From positions 136,526 to 200,525 of the forward strand of contig CAWCKT010000008.1 of NCBI GenBank assembly GCA_963796155.1: a DNA stretch of 64,000 bases, in the 5' to 3' direction. Source of the DNA: AP-15 sp963796155 (lineage in GTDB: Bacteria; Pseudomonadota; Alphaproteobacteria; ATCC43930; CGMCC-115725). The position numbers and the translations under genes were made by a program. The notes under the pieces were generated by a model that was not told the DNA's origin, ran no database searches, and worked only from the letters and a program-made list of their open reading frames with translations. Shown here in pieces: positions 35,199 through 44,736 of the stretch. Numbering within the stretch: position 1 is the first letter of the stretch; every line of letters starts with the position of its first letter.

Positions 35199-38100
35199 TG
35201 TCGAAATTCTTCATCGAGCACCCGGTTCTGGCGAATGTGCTGGCGATCGTGCTGGTGCTGATCGGTGCGATCTGCCTTTTCCGCCTGCCGGTCGCCGAAT
35301 ACCCGAATATCGTGCCGCCGACCGTCCAGGTGACCACCCGGTACCCCGGGGCGAGCTCCCAGACCGTCCTCGACACTGTCGCGCTGCCGATCGAGCTGCA
35401 GGTGAACGGCGTGCCGGGCATGCTCTACATGCAGTCGACCAGCGCCTATGACGGCACTTACGTGCTGACCGTGTCGTTCGACATCGGCTCCGACCCGAAT
35501 TCGGATCAGGTTCTGGTGCAGAACCGCGTGCAGAATGCGATGGCGCAGCTGCCTCAGTCAGTGCAGGCGCAAGGAGTCGCGATCCGCGCGAAATCCGCGT
35601 CGATCCTGGAATTCGTGACGCTCAACTCGCCGGACGGTCAGTACGACGCCCTCTACCTATGGAATTACGCGACGATCAATCTGGTCAACGAGCTGGCGCG
35701 CCTGCCAGGTGTCGGCAATGTGATGGTGATGGGCGCGGGCGAGTATTCGATGCGGATCTGGATGGACCCGCAGAAGCTGTATTCGTTCGGATTGGTGCCG
35801 CAGGACGTGATCAACGCGGTCCAGCAGCAGAGCCAGGAGGTCACGGCCGGTCAGGTCGGGATGCCCCCGGCGCCGAAAGACCAGCAATTCCAATACACGA
35901 TCGACATCCTGTCGCGTTTCAACGATCCGAGCCAGTTCGCCGACATCGTCATCAAGGACCAGACTGCCCAGGGTGGCCGTCTGGTGCGGGTTAGAGACGT
36001 TGCGCGCATCGAAATGGGGGCGCAGACCTATTCCCAGGATTTCAAGCTTCAGGGCAAGCCAGCCGCCGGCATCGCAATCTATCAGACCCCCGACGCCAAT
36101 TCACTCAACGTCGCCGCCGCAGTCGCGGCGAAAATGGAAGAACTGTCTCGCCGCTTCCCGGCCGGACTTCATTACAGCATCCCCTATAACACCACGATCT
36201 TCATCAAGAACTCGGTCAACGAGGTCTACAAGACATTGTATCAAGCAGGAATCCTAGTGCTGATCGTCATCCTCGTTTTTCTGCAGAATTTTCGCGCAAC
36301 TTTAGTGCCGGCGACGACGGTCCCGGTGACGATCATCGGCGCCTTTGCCGGCATGGCCGCACTCGGCTACACCGTCAACCTCTCGACCCTGTTCGCGCTG
36401 ATTTTGGCGATCGGTATCGTCGTCGACGATGCGATCGTCATCGTCGAAGGCGTATCGAAGTATATCGAACAGGGCATGTCCGGACACGACGCCGCAATCA
36501 AGGCAATGAGCGAGCTGTTCGGGCCGATCATCGGTATTACCCTGGTATTGATGGCGGTGTTCCTGCCGTCGGCTTTCGTGCCCGGCCTGAGCGGGCAGAT
36601 GTTCGCACAGTTCGCGCTGGTTATTGCTGCAACCGCGTTGATCAGCGCTGTCAATGCGGCGACGCTCAAGCCGACACAATGTGCATTGTGGCTGCGCGCA
36701 CCCAAGCCGGTCGAGCAGCGTAACTTCTTCTCGCGCTGGTTTTCCCGCGGCTTCGAACGCGTCTATGGCGGGATGGAAAACGCCTATGCGCGGTTGATTG
36801 GCCGCATGGTGCGGCTGAGCGGACTGATGGTGGCGATCGGGCTGATATTGGCGGCTCTAGGCATATGGGGCATCGCCCGTCTGCCGACCGCCTTTATCCC
36901 GCCGGAGGACCAGGGTTATCTGATGATCGCCGCGCAATTGCCGGACGGGGCAGCCCTGGGACGGACCACAGCAGCACTCGATGGGGCGACCAAGATCGCC
37001 CTTGATACGCCGGGTGTCGACCGGGTGATCGCGATTTCCGGATTGTCGGCGCTCGACAATTTCGCGGATCTCGCCAATGCCGGCGTCAGTTTTGTCGTGC
37101 TCAAACCGTGGGACGAGCGCAGCAAGGCCAAGGGAACCGATATCCTGACGATCGCCGAGCATCTGCAGTCGGCCCTCAACGCCGCTCCCGATGGCCGGCT
37201 CTTCGTCGTGCCGCCGCCGCCGATCCAGGGTATCGGTAATGCCGGCGGCCTGCAGATGCAGCTGGAAATGCTCGGCGGCAGCCTCGACTATCAGAAGCTG
37301 AACGACGTGACGCAGCAGGTCGTCAAAGAAGCTGAAGCCAACCCCCAACTGTCGCACGTCCTGACGACGTTCAGCCCGGGCGCCCCGCACGTCTCGGTGA
37401 CCGTGGATCGCGCTCGGGCGCAGACTTTGCGTGTCTCGGTCGGCGACGTGTTCTCGGCGCTCTCGTCCTACCTGGGATCGACCTTCGTGAACCAGTTCAA
37501 CAAATTCGGGCAGGTCTTCCAGGTCTATGTGCAGGCCGACTCGCAGTTTCGCCTGCAGCCCGACGATCTGTTAAATCTCTATGTGAAGAGCCAGGACAAC
37601 CAGATGGTTCCGATCGGCGCCGTTGCGCATCTCGGCGAGGAAGTCGGGCCGTCGCTCATCACTCTCTATAACCTCTATCCGTCTGCGACGATCGTCGCCG
37701 CGCCGGCCCGCGGCGTCAGCTCGGGCCAGGCGCTGACCGCAATGGAGGATATCGCCAAAAGGACCTTGCCGAGCGATGTCGGCTATCAGTGGACGGCGAT
37801 GTCCTACCAGGAGAAATTGACCGGCAATCAGCTCTATTACCTGTTCGGATTGTCGGTGCTACTGGTCTATCTGTGCCTCGCCGGCCAGTACGAGAGCTGG
37901 ATCCTGCCGCTCGCGGTGCTGTCAGCGGTGCCATTGGCATTGTTGGGGCCAGTCATCGCCTTGAGCAGCCTCGGGGTCGCCAACAATCTCTACACGCAGA
38001 TCGGGCTCATTCTGATGATTGCCTTGTCGGCGAAGAACGGCATTCTGATCGTCGAGATGGCGCGTGAAGGCCGCATCGTCCACGGTAAGCCGATCCTCGA

Positions 38101-38368
38101 CGCGGCGATTGAGGCGTCGCGCCTGCGCTTCCGGCCGATCCTGATGACTTCGTTCGCCTTCGGGCTGGGAGTTGTGCCTCTGGTCATGGCGACCGGGGCC
38201 GGCGCCGACGCGCGCATCTCGCTCGGCCTGAGTGTGTTGAGCGGCATCATCGCCTCGACCTGTCTCGCGGTGCTGTTCGTCCCTTCCTTCTTTGCGGTGT
38301 TGCAGGGATTCGAGGAGTGGCGCAAGGCACGAAAGACGCCGGTCGTCGCTGCCCGCGCGGCGGAATGA
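35195..38368 (+). CDS. RND multidrug efflux permease (HAE-1)
   Basis: 1057 residues, full length. The N-terminus MMSKFFIEHPVLANVLAIVL, PVAEYPNIVPPTVQVTTRYP, and the TM4 region GIVVDDAIVIVEGVSKYIEQ with paired Asp residues of the proton relay identify an HAE-1 hydrophobe/amphiphile pump of the AcrB type. Twelve helices and two large periplasmic loops are present; ALSAKNGILIVEMAREG and RLRFRPILMTSFAFGLGVVP are the second-half signatures. With the adjacent adaptor and NodT lipoprotein it makes a complete tripartite drug efflux system. No TetR regulator is next to it. Confidence 0.97.
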   Translation: MMSKFFIEHPVLANVLAIVLVLIGAICLFRLPVAEYPNIVPPTVQVTTRYPGASSQTVLDTVALPIELQVNGVPGMLYMQSTSAYDGTYVLTVSFDIGSDPNSDQVLVQNRVQNAMAQLPQSVQAQGVAIRAKSASILEFVTLNSPDGQYDALYLWNYATINLVNELARLPGVGNVMVMGAGEYSMRIWMDPQKLYSFGLVPQDVINAVQQQSQEVTAGQVGMPPAPKDQQFQYTIDILSRFNDPSQFADIVIKDQTAQGGRLVRVRDVARIEMGAQTYSQDFKLQGKPAAGIAIYQTPDANSLNVAAAVAAKMEELSRRFPAGLHYSIPYNTTIFIKNSVNEVYKTLYQAGILVLIVILVFLQNFRATLVPATTVPVTIIGAFAGMAALGYTVNLSTLFALILAIGIVVDDAIVIVEGVSKYIEQGMSGHDAAIKAMSELFGPIIGITLVLMAVFLPSAFVPGLSGQMFAQFALVIAATALISAVNAATLKPTQCALWLRAPKPVEQRNFFSRWFSRGFERVYGGMENAYARLIGRMVRLSGLMVAIGLILAALGIWGIARLPTAFIPPEDQGYLMIAAQLPDGAALGRTTAALDGATKIALDTPGVDRVIAISGLSALDNFADLANAGVSFVVLKPWDERSKAKGTDILTIAEHLQSALNAAPDGRLFVVPPPPIQGIGNAGGLQMQLEMLGGSLDYQKLNDVTQQVVKEAEANPQLSHVLTTFSPGAPHVSVTVDRARAQTLRVSVGDVFSALSSYLGSTFVNQFNKFGQVFQVYVQADSQFRLQPDDLLNLYVKSQDNQMVPIGAVAHLGEEVGPSLITLYNLYPSATIVAAPARGVSSGQALTAMEDIAKRTLPSDVGYQWTAMSYQEKLTGNQLYYLFGLSVLLVYLCLAGQYESWILPLAVLSAVPLALLGPVIALSSLGVANNLYTQIGLILMIALSAKNGILIVEMAREGRIVHGKPILDAAIEASRLRFRPILMTSFAFGLGVVPLVMATGAGADARISLGLSVLSGIIASTCLAVLFVPSFFAVLQGFEEWRKARKTPVVAARAAE

Positions 38369-38499
38369 ACACTCAGACAACCAATATCTGAGAGGCGTGA
38401 TGAGCGAGCGGACGACAATCCATCCTGGACAGTTCGTCTCCGTTCCTCCCTTCTCGGGGCTACGAGCCGGTGCCGGCCGAATTCATCGCCCACCAGTCC

Positions 38500-38830
38500 T
38501 GTTATCCCCGGCTCGTCGTTGGGACGACGAGCATCGCGGCCTTTGTCGGCCAGCTCCATGCCGGCATCGACTAGGTGACATTGCCGACGCTCGAGCATGC
38601 GTTCCCGTCCCGGTTGAGCGTGGTGAGCTGGGTTGCTGTCGCCTACCGGCTCGCCTTTGCCTCTAGCTTCCAGTGCTCGCCCGGCTCGCTGAGATTGCCG
38701 GTGGGAAGCTGATGTACTTGATCGGCTTCACGCTGTTCACACTCGCTGCTGATCGCGTTCGCCGTCGTCGCCGGAATTACATCGGTGCTCCAGGCGCCGC
38801 CACGCGCCCCGCCCTCAATGCCGCGGCCTA
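38500..38830 (+). pseudogene. Fragment of EmrB/QacA-type MFS transporter (N-terminal part)
   Basis: One frame reads TTSIAAFVGQLHAGID, then a TAG stop, then VTLPTLEHAFPSRLSVVSWV and AVAYRLAFASS; a shift at about 38665 then gives LARLAEIAGGKLMYLIGFTL. This is the first two to three helices of a DHA2 (EmrB/QacA) drug exporter, with one nonsense codon and one frameshift. A C-terminal half of a similar transporter lies at 42669-43496 on the same strand. The two may be parts of one ancestral gene. Confidence 0.6.
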
Positions 38831-38839
38831 AACGCCAAA

Positions 38840-39076
38840 TCACTGCCGCAGCCAAGCCTGAAAGAGCGCTTCCTTGCAGGGATCGGAAAGCTCCGCGATG
38901 TGTGACTTCATGCAGGCCTTGATGCGGCCCTGTCCCGGTTGGACATCACCGCAGAATTGCCTGATATCGGGCTTGCATGCCCGCGCAGCTGCCATTGCGC
39001 CCGGCCGCATCTGCGCCAGCACCCCAGAGGTCGAGAGCAACAAAAGGGCGCCTATGGTCAGAGCGTTCTTCAACAT
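38840..39076 (-). CDS. Small secreted cysteine-rich repeat protein
   Basis: 78 residues. A Sec signal peptide (MLKNALTIGALLLLSTSGVLA) is followed by a single Cys-rich repeat: CKPDIRQFCGDVQPGQGRIK, CMKSHIAELSDPC. This four-Cys pattern is the bacterial version of the GLG1/cysteine-rich FGF-receptor repeat (PF00839). Such small periplasmic proteins are common in Rhizobiales; function unknown. It looks intact although its neighbours on both sides are broken. Confidence 0.85.
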   Translation of the reverse strand: MLKNALTIGALLLLSTSGVLAQMRPGAMAAARACKPDIRQFCGDVQPGQGRIKACMKSHIAELSDPCKEALFQAWLRQ

Positions 39077-39167
39077 TGTCTATACCTCCATTCGTGATAG
39101 CCCGGACATCATCGATCTATTGCTGGTGCGGCTTAGTCCTTACTACTTCTTTTCGCCAGCGACGGGG

Positions 39168-39417
39168 TCAATGCCATTGCGACAACTCGACTGTGACATC
39201 TTCCGGCCCGCGCAGGAACACAAGCTTTCGGGATTGAAAATCCATGATTTCGTTGCGGGTCTCGAACCCGGCAGCACGCATCTTGCGCACCTCGGCTTCC
39301 AAATCGTCCACTGGGAAGCAGATGTGGTTGAGCCCCAGCTTGTTCGGGTCTCGGATGTGAGGGTCGTTAATCATGTCAGGCTTACGAAAGCGCAGGAGCT
39401 GGATCTCCGCCCTGGGG
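39168..39417 (-). pseudogene. C-terminal fragment of a VOC-family protein
   Basis: About 80 codons: IQLLRFRKPDMINDPHIRDP, KLGLNHICFPVDDLEAEVRK, AAGFETRNEIMDFQSRKLVF and PEDVTVELSQWH. This is the second half of a glyoxalase/dioxygenase-like VOC protein, including the His of LNHICF and Glu of TVELSQ. The N-terminal half is missing; coding similarity begins exactly where the truncated glgX ends, so both were cut by one deletion. The stop is at 39168. Confidence 0.7.
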
Positions 39418-40875
39418 CTAATTCCAGCTGAGATTGTAGTCCGCTCCGTCGCGATTTCCTTCGCCGTTCGCGGCATTGTCCTTCCCACTATAGGAGACGA
39501 GGTCGTTCAGCGTGAACCCGTCGTGACAGGTGATAAAATTGACGCTTTGCTCGGCTTCGCGTTCTTCGCGCTCGTAGATGTCCGGGCTGCCCGTCAGCCG
39601 AAACGCCAACGCCCGCGCCGTTCCGTTATCGCCCTTGATAAAGGCGCGAACGTCATCGCGAAACCTGCCGTTCCATTCCTTCCAGCTGTCTCCGTGAAAA
39701 CTGCCGACCTGATAGAGACCCGCAGCATCCCAGGCCTCGGCGATCAGCTTGACGTTGGCGAGAACAGGGTCGGATTCGATGTCCCACAGGATCGGCGGCG
39801 ATGCCATCGGGCGGCCCTGCTCGTCTCGGGACAGTATCGAAGCAAGGTCGAAACGAAATCCATCGACATGCATCTCACTGACCCAATAACGCAGGCTGTC
39901 GATGATCAACCGCCGAACGATCGGTTCATTCGCGTTCAGCGTGTTGCCGCAGCCGGTATAGTCGGCGTAGAGGGATTTGTCCTCCGCCAGGATGTAATAG
40001 GTCTCGTTTGCCAATCCCCGGAAGCAGAGGGTCGGACCGTCGGCGCTCGCCTCTGCGGTGTGATTGTAGACGACGTCGAGAATGACCTCGATCCCGGCGC
40101 GATGCAGCGCTTTGACCATGTCGCGAAATTCGTCGATCGCGCCGAGCGGGTCGGATCGGGAGCTGTAACGGTCGTGCGGGGCGAAAAACGACAGCGGTTG
40201 GTATCCCCAATAGTTGCCAAGTGGCGGCGGGCCGTCCTGCTCGTCGAAGGCAAACACCGGGAGCAGTTCCACCGCGCTGATGCCGAGCTTCTGCAGATAG
40301 GGGATCTTATCGATCAACCCGGCGTAGGTGCCGCGCTCAGCCGGAGCCACTCCTGCGCTCGAATGTCGGGTGAACCCGCCGACATGCAACTCGTAGATGA
40401 TGGTTTTTGCAAAGGGCCGACCCGGCGGCGTGTCCCCCTCCCAATCGTAGTTGCCAGGGTCGATCACCACGCTCCGGAGCGCGGTAGGGGCGTTGTCGCC
40501 CGGATGGCGAGCCGCCTCTCGGGAACGACCCGCCGGCCGAGCGACGCATTTCCCGTATGGGTCGAGCAGGACCTTGTCGTGGTCGAAACGCAGCCCCCGT
40601 TCAGGATCGAAAGGTCCGACCACACGGTAGCCATAAAGCTGGCCCGCGGTGACGCCGGGCACAAAGACGTGCCAATAATGGTAGGTGCGGTTGGTCCTCG
40701 GGTCGAGATTGATAACCCGCGACGGCTTTGGGGCGTCCACTTGGTCGAACAACAGCAGCTGCGCCGTGGCGCTGTGCTTGGAGAAGACGCTGAAATTGGC
40801 GCCGCTGGCGACCAGCGTCGCCCCCAGCGGGAAGCTCTTGCCCGGTGGGCAAACCGATGGCTCGCGGTGGCTCAT
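39418..40875 (-). pseudogene. glgX: Glycogen debranching enzyme, C-terminally truncated
   Basis: 485 residues instead of about 700. The N-terminal CBM48 (PPGKSFPLGATLVASGANFS) and the GH13 barrel are complete up to the last catalytic residue: nucleophile Asp in DGFRFDLAS, acid/base Glu in IAEAWDAAG and the third Asp in ITCHDGFTLNDLV. The sequence ends NRDGADYNLSWN followed by TAG, where GlgX normally continues with about 210 more residues. All catalytic residues remain, but the end of the barrel and the C-terminal domain are lost. A VOC gene fragment follows directly, so a deletion fused the two loci. Confidence 0.8.
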
Positions 40876-40892
40876 CGCCCGCCGCTAATAGC

Positions 40893-41273
40893 TCACGCGG
40901 GTTGCTTGTGCCATACGTAGTCGACCATGCAGGCGGGACCCTGATACCGTCCCGTGATCGCACCTTGCGGATCGATCTGGGCGTCGACCCGCATCGAGAG
41001 CTTGTTACGTAATATGACGTTGCCTTGCGGGCCCACGGTCCCAGTCCACCTCTCCCTCCCCGACGATTGGACAGCCCCGTTGGTGATTCTCAGAGTCTCG
41101 GGTGCGTGTTGCCGCGGGCATTGTCTGCCGTGGGCCGTGCTTTTCTCTATGTGCGCGGACACGCCCACATATTTGCCGTCGAACGCGGTGAGAGGTGCGG
41201 GCGCCTGCGCCGCAGCCGGAATGGCCAACGCGAAGATCGCCGCCGTCAAGACGGCTCTGGTTTGGCGCGACAT
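40893..41273 (-). CDS. Secreted hypothetical protein
   Basis: 126 residues with a clear Sec signal peptide (MSRQTRAVLTAAIFALAIPA, cleavage after AAAQA). The mature part reads as a small beta-rich domain: FDGKYVGVSAHIEKS, TLRITNGAVQSSGRERWTGT, DAQIDPQGAITGRYQG and a C-terminal CMVDYVWHKQ. Two cysteines (RQCP and PACM) may pair. Similar small secreted proteins occur in Bradyrhizobium-like bacteria. It starts upstream of glgX on the same strand, 17 nt away, so it may be the first gene of that unit. Confidence 0.7.
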   Translation of the reverse strand: MSRQTRAVLTAAIFALAIPAAAQAPAPLTAFDGKYVGVSAHIEKSTAHGRQCPRQHAPETLRITNGAVQSSGRERWTGTVGPQGNVILRNKLSMRVDAQIDPQGAITGRYQGPACMVDYVWHKQPA

Positions 41274-41320
41274 TCTTCCTCCCTTATCGGTGTTCTACTG
41301 GTGATGATACGTCGCGTCTT

Positions 41321-41791
41321 CTATTTCCAAGTCAGAAAGAAGCCGATGTCGCCGGGCATGCCACCCGGGTACTCGAGCACCTCGGCCTTCAGTCCGAAAC
41401 CGAGAAGTCGCAGGTGGTCGTGCCAGAAATCGTACGCCGCCTTGGGCCGACCCTCCAGCGTCCCCTCCCAGCCGGGCTCGGAGTTGTTGATCCGGCGGCC
41501 GCGATCGGTGCAGAGCTCGTTGGGAAAGCGGTAGATCTGGACCTCGGTCTGTCCGGCCTCGGCGGCGTGACTGACCAGCTGCTGGACAAAGTGAAGCAGC
41601 TGCTCCGGCGTCCGCTCGGGCGGTTTGTGAAATTCCGCCATCACCGCCTTCTGCTTTTCTTCCTGCTCGCGCATGCGGCGCAATTCCTCGGCGGCCTTTG
41701 CCGCCTCGCGCTCGGCCATCCGGCGCTTGATGTCCACGGCGGAAAAGGTTCCGGTACCCGTACCTGCCATGTTGCTGCGATTCTCCGACAT
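41321..41791 (-). CDS. Hypothetical protein with N-terminal coiled coil
   Basis: 156 residues from ATG 41789-41791 (MSENRSNM); an ATG 9 nt upstream is also in frame. Residues 20-60 are a charged coiled coil (DIKRRMAEREAAKAAEELRR). The C-terminal 90 residues form a compact domain: TPEQLLHFVQQLVSHAAEAG, VQIYRFPNELCTDRGRRINN, YDFWHDHLRLLGFGLKAEVL and the end PGGMPGDIGFFLTWK. The family recurs in Alphaproteobacteria without a known role. The last 22 codons have a second copy at 58738-58800, fused to an acetate kinase start. Confidence 0.75.
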   Translation of the reverse strand: MSENRSNMAGTGTGTFSAVDIKRRMAEREAAKAAEELRRMREQEEKQKAVMAEFHKPPERTPEQLLHFVQQLVSHAAEAGQTEVQIYRFPNELCTDRGRRINNSEPGWEGTLEGRPKAAYDFWHDHLRLLGFGLKAEVLEYPGGMPGDIGFFLTWK

Positions 41792-41885
41792 GATCCCCAT
41801 CCGATCGTTTGCCGCAATGGTAATGCACTAGTTTCTGGCCGCAAAATGTTTCTTTGGACGGGCAAAGCCCAACAACCCGGAGCGA

Positions 41886-42294
41886 TCATTGAATGCCGGG
41901 GTGAGTGGTCGGACAGGCCGCGGTGGGTCGAACCCGGGCGAGCAGGTCCATCAGATCCGAGATCGGCGAGGTAACGAGCTGCTGCCCAGCCTGGATGAGC
42001 CTGCTTCGGAGATCTTCATCCGCGATGCGGGGCCAGACACGATGTTGGAGCTCATCCTTGGTGACGAGTGCTACATCGGCTTCGATCAGGACCATCAGGA
42101 TCGTCGGAAGCGCGTCCGCCGAGTTCAACTGGCGCGCCGTCGGCGAGCAATCGCCGCCGGTGCAGCAGCACCCTGAAGTGCTCGAACTCGAGTGCCGTCT
42201 CGGTTGCAGCCGGGCCCGCCCGACGCTCGGCGATCGGGGAACTATGGTATCCCATCGGCTCACGACAAGGCTGCGGGGCGAGCGATCGCTGCAT
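41886..42294 (-). pseudogene. Winged-helix transcriptional regulator fragment (frameshifted)
   Basis: In one frame the minus strand reads ALEFEHFRVLLHRRRLLADG and PVELGGRA; after a shift at about 42085-42095 another frame gives LMVLIEADVALVTKDELQHR and VWPRIADED. Together this is the N-terminal part of a CadC/OmpR-like winged-helix DNA-binding domain. The recognition helix and the wing are lost, and the remaining sequence (GQQLVTSPISDLMDLLARV) is unrelated. It is a remnant of a regulator with, in this family, a large C-terminal ATPase or TPR part. Confidence 0.6.
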
Positions 42295-42403
42295 GATGTT
42301 GCCCTCCTTGCGCTTGTGGCGGCTCGAACTGAGAGAACGTCAAAGTAAGGTGAGGCGAGGCGGGAGCGAATACCCGCTATTCGGCAGACACTCTTCCGCG
42401 CTG

Positions 42404-42640
42404 CTATCGAGTGGCGGTTCCACGACTACTTGTGTCCGTTGTCAGACGCGCGAAGTCGCGCCGCAGCCGGGGCGCTGCAAAGTCGACAAAGGCACGGACT
42501 TTCGGCACGGAGAGCCGGCCGTGCGGCCAGATCACATGCACGGGTAGAGGCGGATGTTCGTCGCCTGCGAGGACGATTTCGAGCTCTCCTTCGCGCACAT
42601 GCTCGGCGACTTGATGCGATACGCAGCGACACACACCGAA
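42404..42640 (-). pseudogene. C-terminal fragment of a LysR-type regulator
   Basis: About 75 codons from the effector-binding domain end: VSHQVAEHVREGELEIVLAG, PLPVHVIWPHGRL and PKVRAFVDFAAPRLRRDFAR. This pattern is the end of LysR-family proteins that regulate adjacent MFS or oxidoreductase genes. The DNA-binding domain and most of the effector domain are missing. The break at about 42640 abuts the MFS fragment that reads the other way, so a deletion may have joined a divergent LysR/MFS pair. Confidence 0.65.
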
Positions 42641-42668
42641 GTGTCCGCACGACCGGTCGCGCTCTCTC

Positions 42669-43496
42669 GATACGCCGGGACAAGTTCTCGCCGTTTTGAC
42701 CCTGGTGACCCTGACATACTCCCTGATCGGCATCGGTCACGCGACTTCGACCGCCCTTTCATCCTGGATCTCCGGAGCGGCCTCTTTGGTGTTCGGCATC
42801 AGCTTCATTGCCGTGGAAGCCCGCCACGAAAGTCCGATGCTCCCGCTGCCGCTGCTGCGCCGGCGAACATTGGGGCCGGTCGCACTGGTCGGGCTCCTCC
42901 ACAACGTCTCGATGTACGGTCTCATCTCTGTCTTGAGCCTCTCGTTTCAGCGTCTCAGAGGGTTGACCCCACTTGGCGCGGGTTTGCTGTTCCTTCCCCT
43001 GACTCTCGCGCTGGCAATCGGAACACGGGTCGGGGCGGTGGTTTTGCGAAAATACGGACCCTTCCGCGCCTTGATAAGGGGCCACTTTGTAGCGGCTCTC
43101 GGCGCTCTGACCCTGACCCTCTTCGGGCCGAGCTTTGCGCCGGCCGCCCTGGCTCTGCTGCTCGTCGTCATCGGCGCCGGCGGCGGTATCACCACGCCCG
43201 CGATGAACTTGGCGGTGCTCGATTCCGTTGAACCTACCCAAGGCGGTCTCGCCTCGGGCATTCTGAACAGCGCGCGACAAGCTGGCGGCGTGATCGACGT
43301 TGCGCTTCTGGGTGCGGTGCTGGGCGAACCGGCGACGTTGGCCGGTGCCCACGCGGCCGAATATGTTGCTGCCGGGGTATTCTGCCTCGCGAGCGGCCTA
43401 GCGCTGGCGGCCTCCAAGGACTGGGGCTCAAAACCGCCGGCGGCTCGGACCGTTCCAAGCCGCAAATGCAATCGGACCCGTGTAGACGATGCGTGA
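42669..43496 (+). pseudogene. C-terminal half of EmrB/QacA-type MFS transporter
   Basis: About 275 codons with the second half of a 14-helix DHA2 exporter: LAVLTLVTLTYSLIGIG, ISGAASLVFGISFIAVEARH, FQRLRGLTPLGAGLLFLPLT, GAGGGITTPAMNLAVLDSVE and GGLASGILNSARQAGGVIDV (antiporter motif C-like). There is no start codon at a natural N-terminus and the first seven helices are missing. A TTG at 42696 could allow translation, but the product would be half a transporter. The missing half may be the fragment at 38500-38830. Confidence 0.75.
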
Positions 43497-43616
43497 GACG
43501 GCCGTGGGCCGCCCGGGTGTGCGGATCTTCTATGAGGGCGATCGTCGTCGTATGCCACCGGGCGGCGTGCATGGTCTCACGTCGCGCCCGACGGACAATG
43601 CGGGTGTGTTCATCCG

Positions 43617-44402
43617 TTAGGGGCGAAATTCCAGGCGGGCTGCGAAGAAGGCACGGGTCTCGGCCAGCGCATCGGCCGCTGCCGCCGGCTCGCGCCCGAC
43701 GTAGTGACCGGCAAAGTAATGCGGCATGGCTTCCGCATCGAACGCATGGCGCGCCCCCGAATAGACTTTCATCTGAAGCGTGTGTCCGTTGGTTTGCACC
43801 TGGTCGCGCCAACGCTCGCACCGAGCGAAGGGCGTCCAGTCGTCGCTGTCGCCGATCAAGATCAGTGTGTCGGTTTCGAGCGGCGAGCCGGGCGGCTCGC
43901 AACCGGGGTAGAAGGCGACTGCCGCAGCAAATGGGGTCTCGTCAGCGCGCCGCACGACACCTGCCAGCACCGCCTTCAGGACCGCCCATCCGCCATGCGA
44001 GAAGCCAATTACGCCGATGCGCCGGGCCAGTATGTCGGGCCGAATTCGCAGATAGTGAGCGGCGTCAAATGCATCGCGTGCCTGTACCTCGGGCGGTACC
44101 AATCGTCCGCGATTGCACACCTCGGCAACGCCGCGCGGACGAAAACTGTCGACGAGTAGCGCTGCGTAGCCCCATCCAGCCAGTCGCGCCGCCCATATTC
44201 GGTAGTGCGGGCCGACGCCGCTACAGCCGTGCAACAGGATAACGGCGGCGCTTGGGACTGCACCGGCGGGCATGAACAGTTCAGCCGGCGCGCCGCTACC
44301 TGGAGCACCGACCGTGGTCGCATCGAAGGTCAGCGATTGCGCCCGCACCGGCGCACCGGCCAGCAGCATCATGGCGCAGACGAGCCAGGAAGGTCGCTTC
44401 AT
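43617..44402 (-). CDS. Secreted dienelactone hydrolase-family protein
   Basis: 261 residues. The N-terminus MKRPSWLVCAMMLLAGAPVR is a signal peptide. The alpha/beta hydrolase core has AVILLHGCSGVGPHYRIWA (oxyanion region), the nucleophile Ser in IGFSHGGWAVLK, the acid Asp in ILIGDSDDWTP and the His in YSGARHAFDAEA. This is the DLH family, which opens lactones or esters. A periplasmic location is inferred from the signal peptide. The gene seems complete, between two damaged regions. Confidence 0.9.
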   Translation of the reverse strand: MKRPSWLVCAMMLLAGAPVRAQSLTFDATTVGAPGSGAPAELFMPAGAVPSAAVILLHGCSGVGPHYRIWAARLAGWGYAALLVDSFRPRGVAEVCNRGRLVPPEVQARDAFDAAHYLRIRPDILARRIGVIGFSHGGWAVLKAVLAGVVRRADETPFAAAVAFYPGCEPPGSPLETDTLILIGDSDDWTPFARCERWRDQVQTNGHTLQMKVYSGARHAFDAEAMPHYFAGHYVGREPAAAADALAETRAFFAARLEFRP

Positions 44403-44477
44403 GGGCCCCTGACCGCGGCCCTATCGGGGATCAGTGGCGAACCGGTCCAACGCACGAAACCAGCCCTCCGCATAAAA

Positions 44478-44597
44478 GAGGTTTACTATAGGCATCGAAC
44501 AGAAAGTAGCTGTTATTACCGGCGCGTCGCAGGGCATCGGCGCGGCCCTCGTCAAGGCGCACCGCGACCGCAACTACCGGGTGGTCGCAACGGCGCC
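44478..44597 (+). pseudogene. Fragment of SDR 5' end (copy A)
   Basis: About 36 codons: ATA (not ATG) at 44488, then GIEQKVAVITGASQGIGAAL and VKAHRDRNYRVVATA, then divergence at about 44597. The DNA is nearly identical over about 110 bp to the start of the SDR pseudogene at 55869 (copy B). Copy A has lost its start codon but keeps the G that copy B lacks in TTACCGGCGCG. Only the NAD-binding loop remains. Confidence 0.8.
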
Positions 44598-44609
44598 TGT
44601 ACGCGGGGC

Positions 44610-44736
44610 ATGAAATCATCGAACACCGCTTATAAGGTGTCGATCGTCGGCGCCGGCGGCGCCGGGCTGCGAGCTGCATTCGGGAGAGGCAGGCGCCGGA
44701 AGTGCGACCCTCTCACAGGTATGGGATACGGAAGTC
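44610..44736 (+). other. Short flavoprotein-like Rossmann fragment
   Basis: An ATG at 44610 opens MKSSNTAYKVSIVGAGGAGL followed by RAAFG, after which the frame loses sense. The GAGGAGLRAAFG string resembles the FAD-binding start of succinate dehydrogenase flavoprotein. It is bounded by the SDR fragment upstream and the MOSC gene downstream. Evidence is short, so this is tentative. Confidence 0.35.

Noticed and set aside
39373..40920. 515-codon open frame on the plus strand across glgX
   Set aside because: It is the antisense of glgX, whose catalytic motifs on the minus strand are unmistakable; the plus-strand translation has no family features.
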